NCBI GenBank assembly: GCA_013398295.1
Contig: VZSF01005560.1
Location: forward strand, 62,001-126,000
Direction of reading: 5' to 3'
Source: Chionis minor
Lineage: Eukaryota; Chordata; Aves; Charadriiformes; Chionididae
Length of the DNA stretch: 64,000 nucleotides
Shown here: piece by piece, positions 38,601-51,852 of the stretch
Position numbering within the stretch: position 1 is the stretch's first letter
How the letters are laid out: each line of letters starts with the position of its first letter
Position numbers and translations under genes: made by a program
Notes under the pieces: generated by a model
What the model was told of the DNA's origin: nothing
The model's input: only the letters and a program-made list of their open reading frames with translations
Databases searched by the model: none

Positions 38601-41600
38601 GATTTCATTCTGGCATAATGCACAAGCACGCACTTCACTGTCATGACAACTTCAAGATTTGGTCCGTTACAGAAGTTCATGCCACTCTGAGATTTAATTT
38701 TGATCAGCAGCAAATATTTAAACATATAAAGTCTTAGCTAAACATATAAACTCTTCAAGTGTTCTGATCTCTCTCATTTTTTTTTAATAAAAAAACCTGT
38801 TTCAGCACTATAAATTCATTTCTTGTACTGTGACAACAGAGGGCTTTTGGCTTTCACAAAATGCCTGCTTTTGAACTCTGCCCTTGTAACAATGCTGTAA
38901 TGAAGTTCAGTAGGATCTGTAGGACTGTAAATACAACTTAAGATTGGCTATTGCAAAAATAAAATGTTTAACATTTCCTAGGTTTGCTCTCAAGTATTCC
39001 ATGCAGAATATCCTTTATTTATTACAAAGACTGTTCAAAATCCTGAGTAAGATCGTATGAGCTGGTCATTTTAATGTAAGATCTCCTCTGACTCACTCCC
39101 ACTAAAGCCCATAAGTGTTTGTTGGAGTGAAGATTTCAAGATACCATTTATAGACTGGCCTTTCCACAGACTTTATAGCAATTTGTAGTAATATACAGTA
39201 ATATTATAATAAAGATATAAAACAGAAAATTAAAAATACAACTTTTGGAGCAAAAGACACATTTGAAACTGGCCACAACCTCAATCAAATGTTTTTTTGC
39301 CCTTAAGCTGTCATGATCATTTGATGTCTGTGAAGCACAGCAGGTTTAAAAAATAATCCAACACAGCACTACCCTGTTGATGGATTGTATGTGGGTTGGT
39401 GATTCACATATATTTGTATATCACCTTGCTTTTAGAAGGTATTTGCCAATTATCACCATATATCCCAGCAGAAGCTGAGAAAGAAAATGCAGCAGTCACT
39501 TGACACTTTAAATGTCATTAACACTTCACAAAATCCACCATTCCCACTAAAAAGGAAAATATGTCTGAACATTTGGAGTTTACCTACTTTTCTAAGGTTT
39601 CTTGAACAGCCATCTAAGGTTTGAGCCCTATTTTTCAAATCTTAAACCTGTGTCTAACCTACTGAACCGCCATGTGGAAGTGATTTTTCCAGCCCAAACC
39701 TGGATATGTCTGCTGCCTTAGGTGCCCTCTTTGCTGTCTGTAATTCTGCTGTTTCTAGACATCTGCTCCACTGTAGTCTTTGGCTAAGTCTGTACCAATA
39801 AACAAACAGGACCAGGGCATCTCTCTGGGCATTGGCATGTAATTATTCATACCAATAATTTGTGAGCATGCTCCATGATTTTGCCCCAGGACAACTAGCA
39901 TTCCTGTCAGGTGTGATTTTAGGTTTAGCATGAGCCAGTGACCATGTCCTGTAGGTGGTATGGATGCTGCCGCTTAGTTTTGGGATGTAAGAGAATTCAA
40001 GTCCTGGGGACATACTGTGTGAGGTGGCCTTGGGGACAGCCCTTGGACTGCTTTATTTACTACTGGAGATGTGGCCGTATTTTCAGGCAGTTCTTACACT
40101 TTGACAAATCTACCCAAGTTCATCACTTCCAGGAATTAGTGGAAGAGTATGTAAACTATCTTCTATCCTCGGTACAGCACATCCCTCACCATATTACAAC
40201 TTTGCTATGAGTCTTTAGCTCTACAATGTCTACTGCAGTAGAGCTCCAAAACAGCTTCTCTTTGGGAAGAAGAAGGTTATAGAAGGACTTGAAATGAATC
40301 ACGCAGCCTTTTAAAAGGGTTAACTCCTTCATGTTAACTCCTGACTCGTGCTTTTGAAGGGTCTCCCTATTATCAGTGGACTACAAATCACTTCCAAAAA
40401 TGTACCCTGCAAGCCTAGCACTGTTTCTAAAGGATCAACCTTCAGGACCTGGCTACCTAGTTTAAGTTTTTTGCTGTCTGAAGGGCTGATTGCCTTAAGA
40501 AGTATACATTTAAAGTATTCGCTACTGCTCATAGCCAGAACCGGTGGTATGAATTGAACTTCAGTGCACCAAACTAGTTAATGCCTCTAAATACTCTAAA
40601 CCATTAGGCCCATAGATAGGGTGCTAGTGCCTGCTGCTTCTTTATTATTGAGAATGTACCAGATTTTCAGAAGCTATTTGATAAGATTTGCTAGTCCTGA
40701 GGAGTCCTTGCAGACTTACAAGACACCTGCCTCACTTCTGTGTTCATTATGAAAAGTCATGCTAAAATGAGCAGGAAAAAAATGCCTAATATACTAATGC
40801 AGTACTCATCAAAACCACCAGCCTCTAGTTTAAGCAAAGAAAACTAACAAACTACAATCTACTCAGGGTGATAAAATGTGACAAAACTACTGAGCCCAGA
40901 AGAGAATGTAATTTACATAAAACAGTGACTTAGAAATCATTTTTCAAAAAATTATAACCTGGACTGTCAAACTCCTGTAATGTACAGACTGGGGACTCAT
41001 CATTTCAGAAAGTGATTTTAAGATGCTGTAGTTACACTTAATTTCTAATATAATTCTATTTCTTTGTTCATTTCCTACATGACATTTACCACACACAAAG
41101 TCATCGTGGGATGTATAGTTATAATTATGTATCTACTGGTGAATTACAGGCAGTTAGACTCACAGAACTGTTTACCCAAAAGAAGTGACTGTTTTATAAA
41201 GGATGATTTTAAGTATTATTCACAGAATTGTTCTTTTTAAGGGACAGTGAATCTGATAACTGTTCCCTGGCTCCTTGAATAAGTGTTTTAAAGAGATTTT
41301 GTGTCTTGCTCGTACCAAACCTAGTACTGGAATTCGTGTCATCTTCAGCCTCTGCATGAAATACCAGCCTGTACTTTGCAAATAATTCTCAAGTAGATGA
41401 AGAAGTAGCTAAAATTGAATTCCAGAGACATTCATTACATGATTAACAGTAAATGTACTTCTGTGTGAAATGCACTGATGCTAATTATCCATACACAAGA
41501 TATTATCCAATTTCTACTGACACTATCTGTATCCAGAATCCTCAAGGCATCTCTTTCAATTGCTACTTTTTCATTCTGTTTTCTAGAAGGATATATAATT

Positions 41601-43147
41601 TATCTGTGCCATAAATATTGTGTACACTGATGTATCCTATTTTCTGGCAATGATTTAATATTTCATTAGCATCTCCTTTCCTCACTCTTTAGAGCACCAT
41701 TTTGCTTCATTTGCTGCCAAAGTAGATCTTAACTAACCTCTCTCACACCCTTTTCCCCATAAATAAGGTTTTTTCTGCAGACTGTCCTGCTCTGCTGCTC
41801 CCTCAGCCCCCAGATAATTTTCCTTCCAAACAGTTCAATTACACCTCAAGCTCTTGCTTAACAAGTATTTCTTTAAGCAGCAGTCTCATTTAAGCAGCTA
41901 GTGTTCCATCCCCTTCCTTCACTTATTCCTACTCCAGCTTTTTGTGCAGCCACACGGTGAAACAATTCAGCAAGTGCTGAATCCCATGTTCTTTCTGACC
42001 CTACTCAGTCCCCTGTTTGACTCATTGTGCAGCCTCCTAACAGCTAGCCCAGTGTAAACTCAAGCAGCACATGAACAAGAGCTAGCGACAAAGGACCAAG
42101 GTTTTGTAAAAGCTGGCTTTCCTGCCAAAAGAAACGCCAATCAAAGTGCACCCTTCACTACTCATACTCACATTTCAAGTACTACCATACTGGAATAGTT
42201 AAGCATTGTTAGGGCATTTCCCTCAAGAAGAATAATGCAAAATAGATCTCTGATTCACTGTGCAGGAGAAGGAAAACTCACAGGGAATAAAGTTTTTTCC
42301 TAAGTATTTAGAAATCAAGAACTAGAAAGACATCTTATGTTAGCAAGTCATGATGGTGGCAAACTCCTCGTGGTGACATCTGAGTTGCTACCCAGCATGA
42401 GACTGGATTGCAGTAATGGAAAATACATATGATCTGTGGTGGCAACAGGAATATATTCAGTCTTTGTCAGCAGGATCCTAATTTGCCAAATTAATCTGAT
42501 GCTGTTTCACAATGAGACTGTCTCTGTGTGGGCATTCACACTGGCAGCTACAGCTTAAGTTGGCCCTCACTGGATCCCATGATTGAGGTGCTGGGGCTCA
42601 ATTTTGCCCTGTTTTGCTGGAGAAGTGAAGAGTTGTCACTTCTTAAGTAGGATGCCCTTAAACTTGAGCCGACACAGAGAGAGGCCCAAGGAAAGATGCA
42701 TGCACGTATGCAGAGAGCTTGTATTAGGCAGACTCAAATAGTCATTGATCTCAGTAGTCCCCCCTGAGGTCTGCAGAGGCAAGACTGTGAGTACACTTTT
42801 GAGTTGCATGCCAAAATCGTGGCAGTAAGGGAAGATGAGCCTGGGGTGTATGTTGGAGATGTTGTGATATGACACTGCTCCACCCTGGAAGCCTTGTCAA
42901 ACACCGCTGAGGGCAAAACTGATGACAGGTATTTAAGACACTAGTTTGTTGCTTCTCCTTGTCAGGAAGCTTTTAGTATTTAAGGCCATGAAAAGATTAA
43001 AAAAAAGACAGGTTGCATTAGGGTTTAGTACCCCATAAGGTCTGGAGCCGAATCTTCTTCTCCCTATCCACTGTTGATAATTCTGATCAGCTAAGTAACT
43101 GCCTACTGCTGGCAGTTCCTAAACCCATCTCTATGGGCAACCACGTT
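35699..43147. other. Unique AT-rich sequence, no gene recognised
   Basis: This stretch of about 7.4 kb has no supported gene, RNA gene or dispersed repeat. Open frames such as 36778-37110 (110 codons) and 39938-40210 (90 codons) have no recognisable domain. A short 20-bp-period duplication lies at 38719-38755, and short A-runs at about 36308-36320. It may hold regulatory sequence, but nothing readable by eye shows it. Confidence 0.55.
38719..38755. repeat. Two-copy 17-bp direct repeat
   Basis: TAAACATATAAAGTCTT at 38719-38735 recurs as TAAACATATAAACTCTT at 38739-38755, with one mismatch and a period of 20. It is likely a slippage duplication. Confidence 0.8.
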
Positions 43148-43506
43148 GCATAATCCCTTTCATAAACTGATCAAGCTCCACTCTAAAACTGGTGAGGCTT
43201 TTTGCCCAGATTCCACAAGTGAAAGTTTGTTCCTGCATCACAATGCTCTGTTAGGAATGCCAGTCAGGCTTCCCACCTAGATTTATTTATGGCTCATTTA
43301 TACAAATATATTTACTTGTGCCAAAACTATCCTTAAGTTAAGTGTCTCTTTTCCTTCCCTGGTGTCTATCTGTCCTCCTCGGTGTGTTTATGGACAGTTC
43401 TTTTCCTCGGCTGAATAATCCAAGCTCTTCTTCACTCTTCTCCCTTAGCCTCCCCACTTACCCAAGCATCATCATAACCCATCTCTGTACCTGAATTCAC
43501 CTGTAC
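43148..43506 (-). mobile_element. Ancient CR1/L3-like LINE, 3' portion
   Basis: Read on + this follows the complement of the 3' end of an old amniote CR1-type ORF2. It has TAATCCCTTTCATAAACTGA, then AAAACTGGTGAGGCTTTTTG, a CTTGTGCCAAAACTATCC block, TCCTTCCCTGGTGTCTATC, then CTGAATAATCCAAGCTCTTC and CCCATCTCTGTACCTG. These correspond in order to the coding end of the LINE (including the [13 protein letters not shown] helix and the upstream MI..L motif). It is heavily diverged with small indels, so it is far older than the other CR1 copies here. Assignment rests on block order recalled from the family. Confidence 0.6.
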
Positions 43507-46285
43507 ACTGACAGCTAGAGGTGTATAGATCTTGAAGAGGCAGACACAGTCAGGATTTTGACAAGTTAGGCTTTATCTGCTAATCTGGCAATAACCCAGC
43601 AATTTAAGCACAGTTACAAAGACAGTCTCTGTGGGAGAGCAGTGAACAGCACAGAGCCTGAAATCTCTGCCCTACTTCCCCCCACCTGCTTCTGAAGCAA
43701 ATATCACCCCTCTGAATCTTTTGAAAGAATTCCAGAAATCTACACCCATTTTTATTTTTTTTTAACAAGAGATTACAAGGATTTAAACTCTCTTCAGCAC
43801 AAGTGTTCTTGATCCTCTGCTTAACTATACAAATTTGGCTTCACTAGAGTGCTTGGTCCAAATCAGTGTTTGAAGGTTCAAGCGATACCACGTAGAATAT
43901 CTACCAGTGTCTTGCTCTGGGTTGGTTTTTAATGAATATTAAATTTAGCAACAGTTTGGACAAGAAAAAAAAAAAAGTTGAAAGGAAATTAAAACCTGTA
44001 GAATTCTTATCCTTTTTTCTTATCTGTTATTCCCTTATTCTTATCTGAACTCACCCCCTTTATGCAACAACAGAAGTCTGGGATGTGATTTTACTGTAGG
44101 TACTTTTCTTGCCAGAGCTATAAACAGATGAGGAACATCTTCCAAGTTCAGTATTTGGACAATCTTGCTGAGCCTCAGCAGTCCAAGCTTTCCACTCTGG
44201 TCTGACTGAAACTGCAGAGTGAGCAGGTACATCTCTTTGCAAGCAAAGAAGCTAACATTTATGTACAGTACTGAGGTGATCACAGTTATAACTACCCTGT
44301 TTCCATACAAAGATCGATTTATTGGTGGGAAGGTACAGTCTGACATAGCATTCCAGGAGCAGAGCTTCAAGCCCAGGAGTATCAGAGTATAACCATAACT
44401 TTTTTACTAAAGAAGTGGTCCACTCATTATGAAGGCATGACTAAGAGAGCTGCAAATTTGGTCTTTTATGTTTCAAAATGAAGCTGTCATTGCAAATATA
44501 AACCATGAAATTCCTTAATTTCTTTCCTCTATGCATTCCAAAGAAGCTAATCAACATGATAAAGCAATTTAGTTTAGCTAGGTGTACTAGCTAAATGCTT
44601 ATTTTCCTTTCCCTTTTTATTTAAATCAGTCTTGGGTGACAACTAATTTCTTTTTTATCAGAGTAAATGCATCAGATGACATTTCAAAATGTTATAAAGG
44701 AAACAAAAACAAATTAAAAAAAAAACAGAAACAAAGCTTGTCCATCAAACAATCAACAACTAAATCTGCCCAGAGACAACAATTTGAAAGGAAAATCTAT
44801 AAAATAAGATGTGTGGACACGGTTTCAGGTTTTGGTCGAAAGTCAATCTATAAACTCAGTGGAGCAATTTAAAGAGGAAAATCAAATTCAGCTGAAATAA
44901 ATACTGAGTACTGTTGGTAACCTTTAAATTAGAAATAGCTTGAGTCACTAATTTTGGGTTTAGATCTGTGTTTTACTTTTTTGTTTTTGTTACTTTGATT
45001 CAAATGTAACTACTTTTCCATGAATTATTTCTCTGCATTCCTATATATACTGCATTATAAACCCCATATTGATAAATGAGGAAAGAAACTATTTTAAAGT
45101 GCAACTGCAGTGAACCTCCATGCTCTACCTGGGCCACCAGAGTGCAGCTAAAAACTAACCTGAGACTGTTTCAATTTACAGCTTGAATAGGAAATTATTC
45201 TGAATCTCATAAGAGTTACATGTCATACCCAAATCTGCAGGGTCTTTAAGAAGCAGCAGAAAAAGTTGGTAGACCCTTTTAATACAGGAGACCATTGAAA
45301 GAACTACTTTAAAAAAATCCTTTCCCTGATACTGCAACACAAACTCCATTTGGTGAGGTCACTTCTATGCTGCCAATAAAAACAAGGCCAGGGAGCGAGT
45401 TTAGACACCAGATAACTGGTTATCCAGAAGGTTTGGCAGTTTTGGCCCAGACTGACTAGCAATCTCTGGGCAATACTAGGCATAGTTTGGGGAACACAAA
45501 GGATCAGGAACTATTTCCAGTAGGCACCAGAGGCTGCACTAGGTTTGGATTCCTCCACCCCACACAGTCCTCCAGCACTACCCTGGGAGTCTTAGCACCA
45601 CCAAACATCCATGCACACTTCAGACATGGCCTGGGGGAATACAATACCCAACTTTACTCCTAAGTGACAGAGTCCTAAGATCATTTCAGTGACTGTAAGC
45701 TTAAAAAAAAGTAAACCAAAATAACTTCCTTCCCATCTAAGAAAGTCAGATCTTACCTCTTAGGTCTGGGAGAGCCCAAGAGAGACCTGGAGACAAATGT
45801 GACACATCTAGCCTATATAATGTGGCATCAAGGCCAGAGGATGTTGATGATGTGTTCATTAAGCAGAAATCAAAGGGAACTCCATATGATAAATTATATA
45901 AATAAATCTCTGAATGCTGGAAATACTGGGGAAATTAGGAGGGTATGGACAAAATGAAGATTATATTCTATGTAAAAAAGCATTTTCATGCTGGAAGAGG
46001 GAAGCTTCTTGTCCCAGAGAAGTGAATCAGAGATCAACTGTTCTTTAGGTGCAATATTCAAGAAAGGACATAGAGCATCCCTGTTGAAATACTTCTTCCC
46101 CAACAATCATTAGTCTCTGTAGCTTCAGTGAATATGATCCTGTTTATGGAGAGATCAGAAGGGTGAAAAGAAAGGAGAGTAGAGAGGTGAAGAAAGAAGG
46201 ATCAACGTAAGGGCAAATTCCCCTATTGTGCCCAAACAGATCCACTCTCAGTTAACTGAGTCACAGTACCACAGAAGCTGAACGG
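43507..46285. other. Unique sequence, no gene recognised
   Basis: No supported gene. A run of 12 A lies near 43966. Overlapping minus-strand frames at 44041-44370 (109 and 60 codons) show no domain or convincing splice sites. Lysine- and glutamine-rich translation at 44636-44872 reflects A-rich sequence. Confidence 0.55.
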
Positions 46286-46576
46286 TTCCAGTGCACTCAG
46301 CCTCCTCCTCCTCCAAACCCTTCACCATTTTAGTGGCCCTTCACTGGATTTGTTCCAGTATGTCCATGTCTCTCTTTGACTGGTGAGCCCGGAAATGGGC
46401 TCAGCAAACCAGATATGTTTCACCAGTGGTGAGCAGAGGGGAAGGATCACCTCCCTCAGCCTGCTGGCAACACTTCCCCCCTCATGCAAACCAGGATGCT
46501 GTTGGCCGTCTTTGCTGCAAGTGCACATTGCTGGCTCACGGTCAGCTTGATACCAAGAAAGTCCCCTAGTTTTCTT
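46286..46576 (-). mobile_element. CR1 LINE, internal ORF2 fragment
   Basis: This minus-strand CR1 piece lacks both ends of the element. Read on + it contains CCATTTTAGTGGCCCTTCAC, CTCACCAGTGGTGAGCAGAG-like and CACCTCCCTCAGCCTGC blocks, then GTGCACATTGCTGGCTCACG and GTCCCCTAGTTTTC. On the minus strand the frames encode decayed pieces matching SQQCALAAKTANSIL and VASRLREVILPLCSPLV. They lie in different phases, so at least one frameshift is present. The neighbouring 3' UTR and tail are absent, which suggests deletion or fragmentation. Confidence 0.9.
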
Positions 46577-47392
46577 CTGCACTTTACCAGACTTAAAGCA
46601 AGATGCGAAAAGGATAGTTTGGGAAGTGAGTTAAGAATCACAAAATATTTACACGTATCTTTCTGTCTTAGCCTTAAAATGGTAAACCTGACACTGAACC
46701 AAATGTTAGAGCAAATAAGGCACTGCCTTCTGGCTACTTTCAGCAAGTCTCTAATATGGCCGTGTAATGCACCAATATGCAAAGATGTGACGTATTTTGG
46801 GATCTAATCAGAAAGGCACGTTTGCTTAAACGAGCAAAAACAGCTGCACACCAGTTGTTCCTGTTCCATGAATAATACTTAAAAAAATATTACTCCATGA
46901 GTTATATTCTCATGCCATTTATAATATTAAAGATAATAGTCAGAAAAATTATAAATCAGACAGAAAAATCTCAGTGTATCTTAAGAGAAATCACAATTTT
47001 TCCATTTCTGAGAATTGTTAAACTTACCTAATTCTCCAGGTAAATATGGAGATCTTGAAAAGTATTCTTCCATTCCATAATCAAAATAATTAACACCCTC
47101 CCAACACTGAATTTTCTACACATTAATGAGAAAGTTTTCCTTTTTTTCTCCAAGTCCGTTGGTGATTGCAATAAAAATAAACCAAGTTACAGATCTGATA
47201 ATCCTTTGTAAACCACTAAAACTTTGATGTATTGTAAAGGCTTCAGGAAAGTTACTTTGTGAACGTTCAGTAAGTTAATATCTAATGCAAAGCATCTGGT
47301 AGTGATGCTGTAGTTAGACGGCTGCAATTTTCATGATTATTTAGGGAAATAAGATATAATTGTTTTGGAAAAAAAAAAAATCAACCTAAGGG
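46577..47392. other. Unique AT-rich sequence, no gene recognised
   Basis: No coding or RNA feature is recognised. A run of about ten A lies just before the next CR1, near 47370. Confidence 0.6.
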
Positions 47393-47556
47393 ATAGAATC
47401 ATAGAATCACCTAGGTTGGAAGGGAATTTTAAGATCATCAAGTCCAATCACCAACCTAACACTGCCAAAAGCACCACTAAACCATGTCATTAAACATCAT
47501 GTCTACCCATCTTTTAAATGCCCCAGGGATGGTGCCATTTCCCTGGGCAGCCTGTT
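47393..47556 (-). mobile_element. CR1 LINE 3' end, different subfamily
   Basis: On + it begins with ATAGAATCATAGAATCACC (the complement of the tail units), then GGTTGGAAGGGAATTTTAAG. A distinct CCACTAAACCATGTCATTAA segment is absent from the other copies here. It closes with GGGATGGTGCCATTTCCCTG and GGCAGCCTGTT, after which it is truncated. The altered 3' UTR marks a separate CR1 subfamily. No coding potential remains. Confidence 0.92.
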
Positions 47557-50500
47557 AAAAAAAAAGTACAGTGTTGCTTGAAATATGTAAATGCTCGTCT
47601 GTATATAAATCATAAAATTAAAATAAAATCAACATACAGTTCAGGATGCTAACTTGAATACATTAAAGAAGATTTTGACTTTAAAAAGCAGAAGCAGCAG
47701 CATAACACACATTTTGCTGCAGACTGGAGGCTGATAAGGCTGCTAGCTAGATATGCATAAATGCCGGTGGTCATCCCAAACCGCCAGCCCACTTTGTGGA
47801 GGCAGTGGGAGCCACAGCTATTCTTACAGCACTGGGAGCACCGGCAGCTGAGTAAGCTGGCGAACCAAATCAGAGACCTATGAAAGAAGACAGAGCAAGT
47901 GACATTTTAAATGAGAAATGATAAGCAGGTCCTACAGGTATACAGAAAAGAACATGATAAAACATTCGTTTGGACAGCAAGTTGCTCTCTAGTCATACCA
48001 AGTGGATCTGGAAACTGGAATAGTAGGTGTAAAATTTATATTTCTGAAGTGCAGTGTTGCTTTATTTCCTAACTAAATTAATATTTTTCCAGACTTACAT
48101 TTGTTATGTGTCATCTACATTTATAAGAGAACTGCTTATTTTTCCCTCCCTTTGTGTTAAGTCTTTTACAGTTTTACTCTGCCCTATGTTTGCAGAATGC
48201 ATTTGCAGACTGAGCACTGCCACAATCTAAATAGTGAATCCTAGCAATAATAAATGAAATGCGACAAGCTGGTGTGGTAATTATATTGTATATGCAAAAC
48301 CACCATTCCAGACTAGCTCACATATATTCATACAGTCTTCAGGGATCTGATGTTTTGCAGATGAAAGTTTTTCTCAATGGGAACAGAACTTTTTTTGTTT
48401 ACCCCTTTTCGTTGATGTTGCAGGTCTCACTGGTAACTTGATAACATCATGCAGTGCAAAACCAGTGTGGTCACACAAGCATCAGAATAAAAATGGAAAG
48501 AAAATAAATCTGTATTAGGGAGTATATAGAAAGATTTGTGCTCACAGACGCATTTGCAATTCTCGGCTTCTCTGTTTAAGAAAGTCCTGGAAGGCATTTA
48601 CTAGGAAAAAAAAGGGAAAAAAGAAAAGAGAAAAAGGATGAAAAAAGCTAATTGGTCAGAAATTCATTAAAGAATGATGAAGATAAAAATAATGGTTAGC
48701 ATTTCACTGGTATAGCCCATTCATAGAAAATAACAAAAATACAGCCAACTGTTCTTTGGGGGTGGTTAACTAATTTAGCAAATCCACCAGCACCAGACTT
48801 GCGATTCAAATGAACTGGGTGCTTTCATATGAAAAGCAAGACTTAATGAGAATTTAGTAATTTTGAAGCCTTTTACATAGCATATAAAGAGGAGACACTT
48901 TTAGGTCTTGTAACAGCGTGTTGAACAAGTGAGTGCGAGAAACAGGAAAAGGAAGGTTCACGTGAATTTGTTCTTATGTCCTCCACTAAACTCCCCTTAG
49001 TGGCTGGACACTGAGATGGATGAACCATTGGCTTAACCCAGTATGGTAGTCCTTAGATATTCCAATGTTCATAGCCATAATTAGAAGAAAGGAGACATTG
49101 CTGTCTGCACAGGTCTTTTCATCATTTCCTTCACCACTCCTACTTCTCAGGTACATCTCCAAAATGAAACATCAGCCTTTGATCTTTACATGTGTTCTCC
49201 CCATGCTATGATGAAAAATGTGATCCCTTTTGCGTATCTTCTTTCTCTAGCACATTGCCTGTAACAGCCATTTTGAAGAAGTACCTTGAATTTGAATAAT
49301 TTACATAATAAATAAACATGGTTTGATCCATAATGTAGATGCTATGAATAGTATCTTGGCTTTGCTTCAATGCATGAAAAAGTTATCTCTCAATACAATG
49401 TCTTCAGTGTGCTTCAAAATGTTATGGTCTGTTTCTATGCTAACATTCCATCAGATTTTTAAAAGTATACATCTTTTTCACAGCTAAGTCTGTTGTTTCT
49501 GATGGCTAAAAGTAACTCCATTGGACTCTATGACAAATAATAAAAAATGTTTTAGATCTCAAGTAACAACACAAATATATGTTATTAATACTCAGTCGAA
49601 GTAAGACAGCTGAAACTTCATTTGCAAAGTACGTCAATCGTCCTCAAAATAGGTATTTACTACATATAAGAGAGGCAAAATACCCGCTCTGCAGAAGTCA
49701 ACGGAAAAATGAAATTTATAGGAACATTTTCTATGGACCCTTATAGATTTGATAAGAAGCTGGCTTTTCCCCAAGTGATTTCTACAAAGCTATGTCCTGG
49801 TAAGATAATAAAGGTACGTAAGGCGAGATTTCAGGTCCTGGATAAAACAGACGATTACTCAGGCAAAATCTGGTGCTACATATAAGTCTTTGGAAGGATC
49901 CAAATTTTTCAAATAGGTATAATTTTTACAAATTATCTTGAGTAGTATTTCTGTTTAACTAAATCTGTAATACAGAATTGTTAGGATTTGAAGCTATGAG
50001 CAAGCTTAGCTCTGTCTTCAGCAGAGGCTATGTGTTTTGTTTCAGCTTGCACGCTGAAACAGAAGGAAACAGAAGGAAAATATCTTCTGCAATTGTATTT
50101 TAAGAGATCTTAAGCAATTTAAAGCTCCTAGGAGAAGTTGTACCGACAGTCCCTGAGAGTGCAGAAACCCTCAGTTGAGGCGCAGCACAGGCAGGGGGAA
50201 CACCATCTTCTGCTAGCTGCCTACCTGAATACCGTTTCTCCACTCCTAAGGAACATGAGGTTTTATTACTGTTACAGGAAATAATCTTTGCAAGATTTAC
50301 TCAAAGGAGACAGATGATGTACGGTCAGAAGATTAGAAGTAGAGAGAGCCTAAAAAAATAGGCTGAACAGCCTTTCCCTTAGAAGGAATTGCCCTCTTCC
50401 CTGGGATGCGCCCATCCATACTTGGCAAAGATGCTGTCAAGATTTAACTTGGTTGCATTGCCTCAGAACAGTCCCTAAGGGCTGCTCCCGTTACAATACT

Positions 50501-51371
50501 TTATGAAGAATAAAAGCCTTACTTTGAGAGCAGTGCCACCTACACAGGCTTGAAATAAAGGGGCCTAATGGCTCTTCAGGGCTTGGGAATTTTATTAACG
50601 CCTTTCCTTCATGTAAGAAAAGTCATAATTTTTTTCTGTACCTTTCTTAAACATTTACTGGAAAAGGAAAACATTAAATAACAGTGTCAGTGATGCTATT
50701 GGTGAATTTCAAGAGACGAATAAGTGTGTGGTGTGATGTTAAATGCCTGATGCAAAGAGTTTAATATGAAGTATGTCCAGACTACATCTTACAGTGTTTT
50801 GGAGAAAGTTGTAAACCTCAAGAAAAACACAGAACAAAAACCCCCAGAAGTGAAACAAATAAGTTCTCCAAATGTTTTATCATATTAATCTCAAATATAT
50901 AAAGAAAAATTGGAAATAACCGCATGCAAAACCAAAAACAAATGGATCTCCATTAGTGAGAATATTTTCATCTTTAAAATAAGCAGGACAAAATTTTATA
51001 AATTTTACCATGTCAGTAATGGAAACAAAATTAATATTTGTGAACACAAACCCATATATGTTTTGAACACAAAATTAAACTCATAAATTTTAGTCCTTGC
51101 CAGTCCAGTTCCCAACTGAAAAAAAAAAGTGTATTTCAGCTTATTCAAACTTTACAAAGAAAAAAATCTTTAAGAAAATGCTTTCCGAACCAAACCGAGC
51201 AGTCAGCATTGCCATATGCAGTAAAAAAACACACCGAAACATGAATCTAAGACCATATGTGAAATCATGTTTCAACTTTATTTTAACCCCATTTTAAGGT
51301 TTTGCCCTAAACAACTCTTTTCTACTTACTGCCTTGATAAATCTCTCCCTGAAAATTCCCAGTGCTGCTCC
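47557..51371. other. Unique AT-rich sequence, no gene recognised
   Basis: No gene is recognised in about 3.8 kb. An A/G-rich low-complexity tract lies at about 48604-48640, and small GAAACAGAAG direct repeats near 50055-50080. Open frames are about 60 codons or less. Confidence 0.55.
48604..48640. repeat. A/G-rich low-complexity tract
   Basis: This is a purine run of A stretches broken by G or GG (AAAAAAAAGGGAAAAAAGAA and on). It has no flanking element. Confidence 0.8.
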
Positions 51372-51852
51372 TGTGTGTGCAGAGTCTGGCTGGAATGGAG
51401 TTAATTTTCTTCATGGAAGCCCGTATAGTACTGTGCTTTAGATTTGTGGCCAAAGCAGTGCTGATAACACATTGTTTTAGATGTTGTAGGCTGGTGGTGC
51501 ACAAGTGGTTAGGAGGGATATGGCCAGGACAGCTGACCTGAACTGACCAAGGAGATGCTCCATTCCATATAGTGTCGTGCGCAGCAACGCAGCCCAGGGA
51601 AGCAGCCGCTGCTCCAAGACTGGCTGGGCATCAGTCTGCTGGTGGGAGCTGGTGAGTGATTGCTTTTGCATTCTTGATTGGTTTGGGGTTTTTTTCCTTT
51701 TTCTTTTTTTCTTCACTTATTGAACTGTTTTTATCCCAACCTATGAGTTTTTCCTCACTTTGACGCAGTGATTTTTCCCCCCATCCTGCTGTGGGGCACT
51801 GAGTGAGCAACTGCGTGGACATTTAGCTGTCAGCTGGGGTCAACCCACCACA
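51372..51852 (+). mobile_element. Solo LTR, ERVL-like endogenous retrovirus
   Basis: This is a single long terminal repeat of about 480 bp in sense orientation. Recognisable blocks in order are CTGGCTGGAATGGAGTTAAT, a GTGCTGATAACACATTG block, GGACAGCTGACCTGAACTGA, CTCCATTCCATATAGTGTCG, ACTGTTTTTATCCCAACCTA and the closing CAGCTGGGGTCAACCCACCA with a CA end. This order matches a very common avian LTR (the songbird TguLTR5 type, from memory). The segment where the family's TATA box sits has lost its TATAAA, and the poly-A signal reads ATTGAA. The left terminus is degraded, I saw no matching target duplication, and no internal retroviral genes flank it, so it is a solo relic. Confidence 0.85.
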
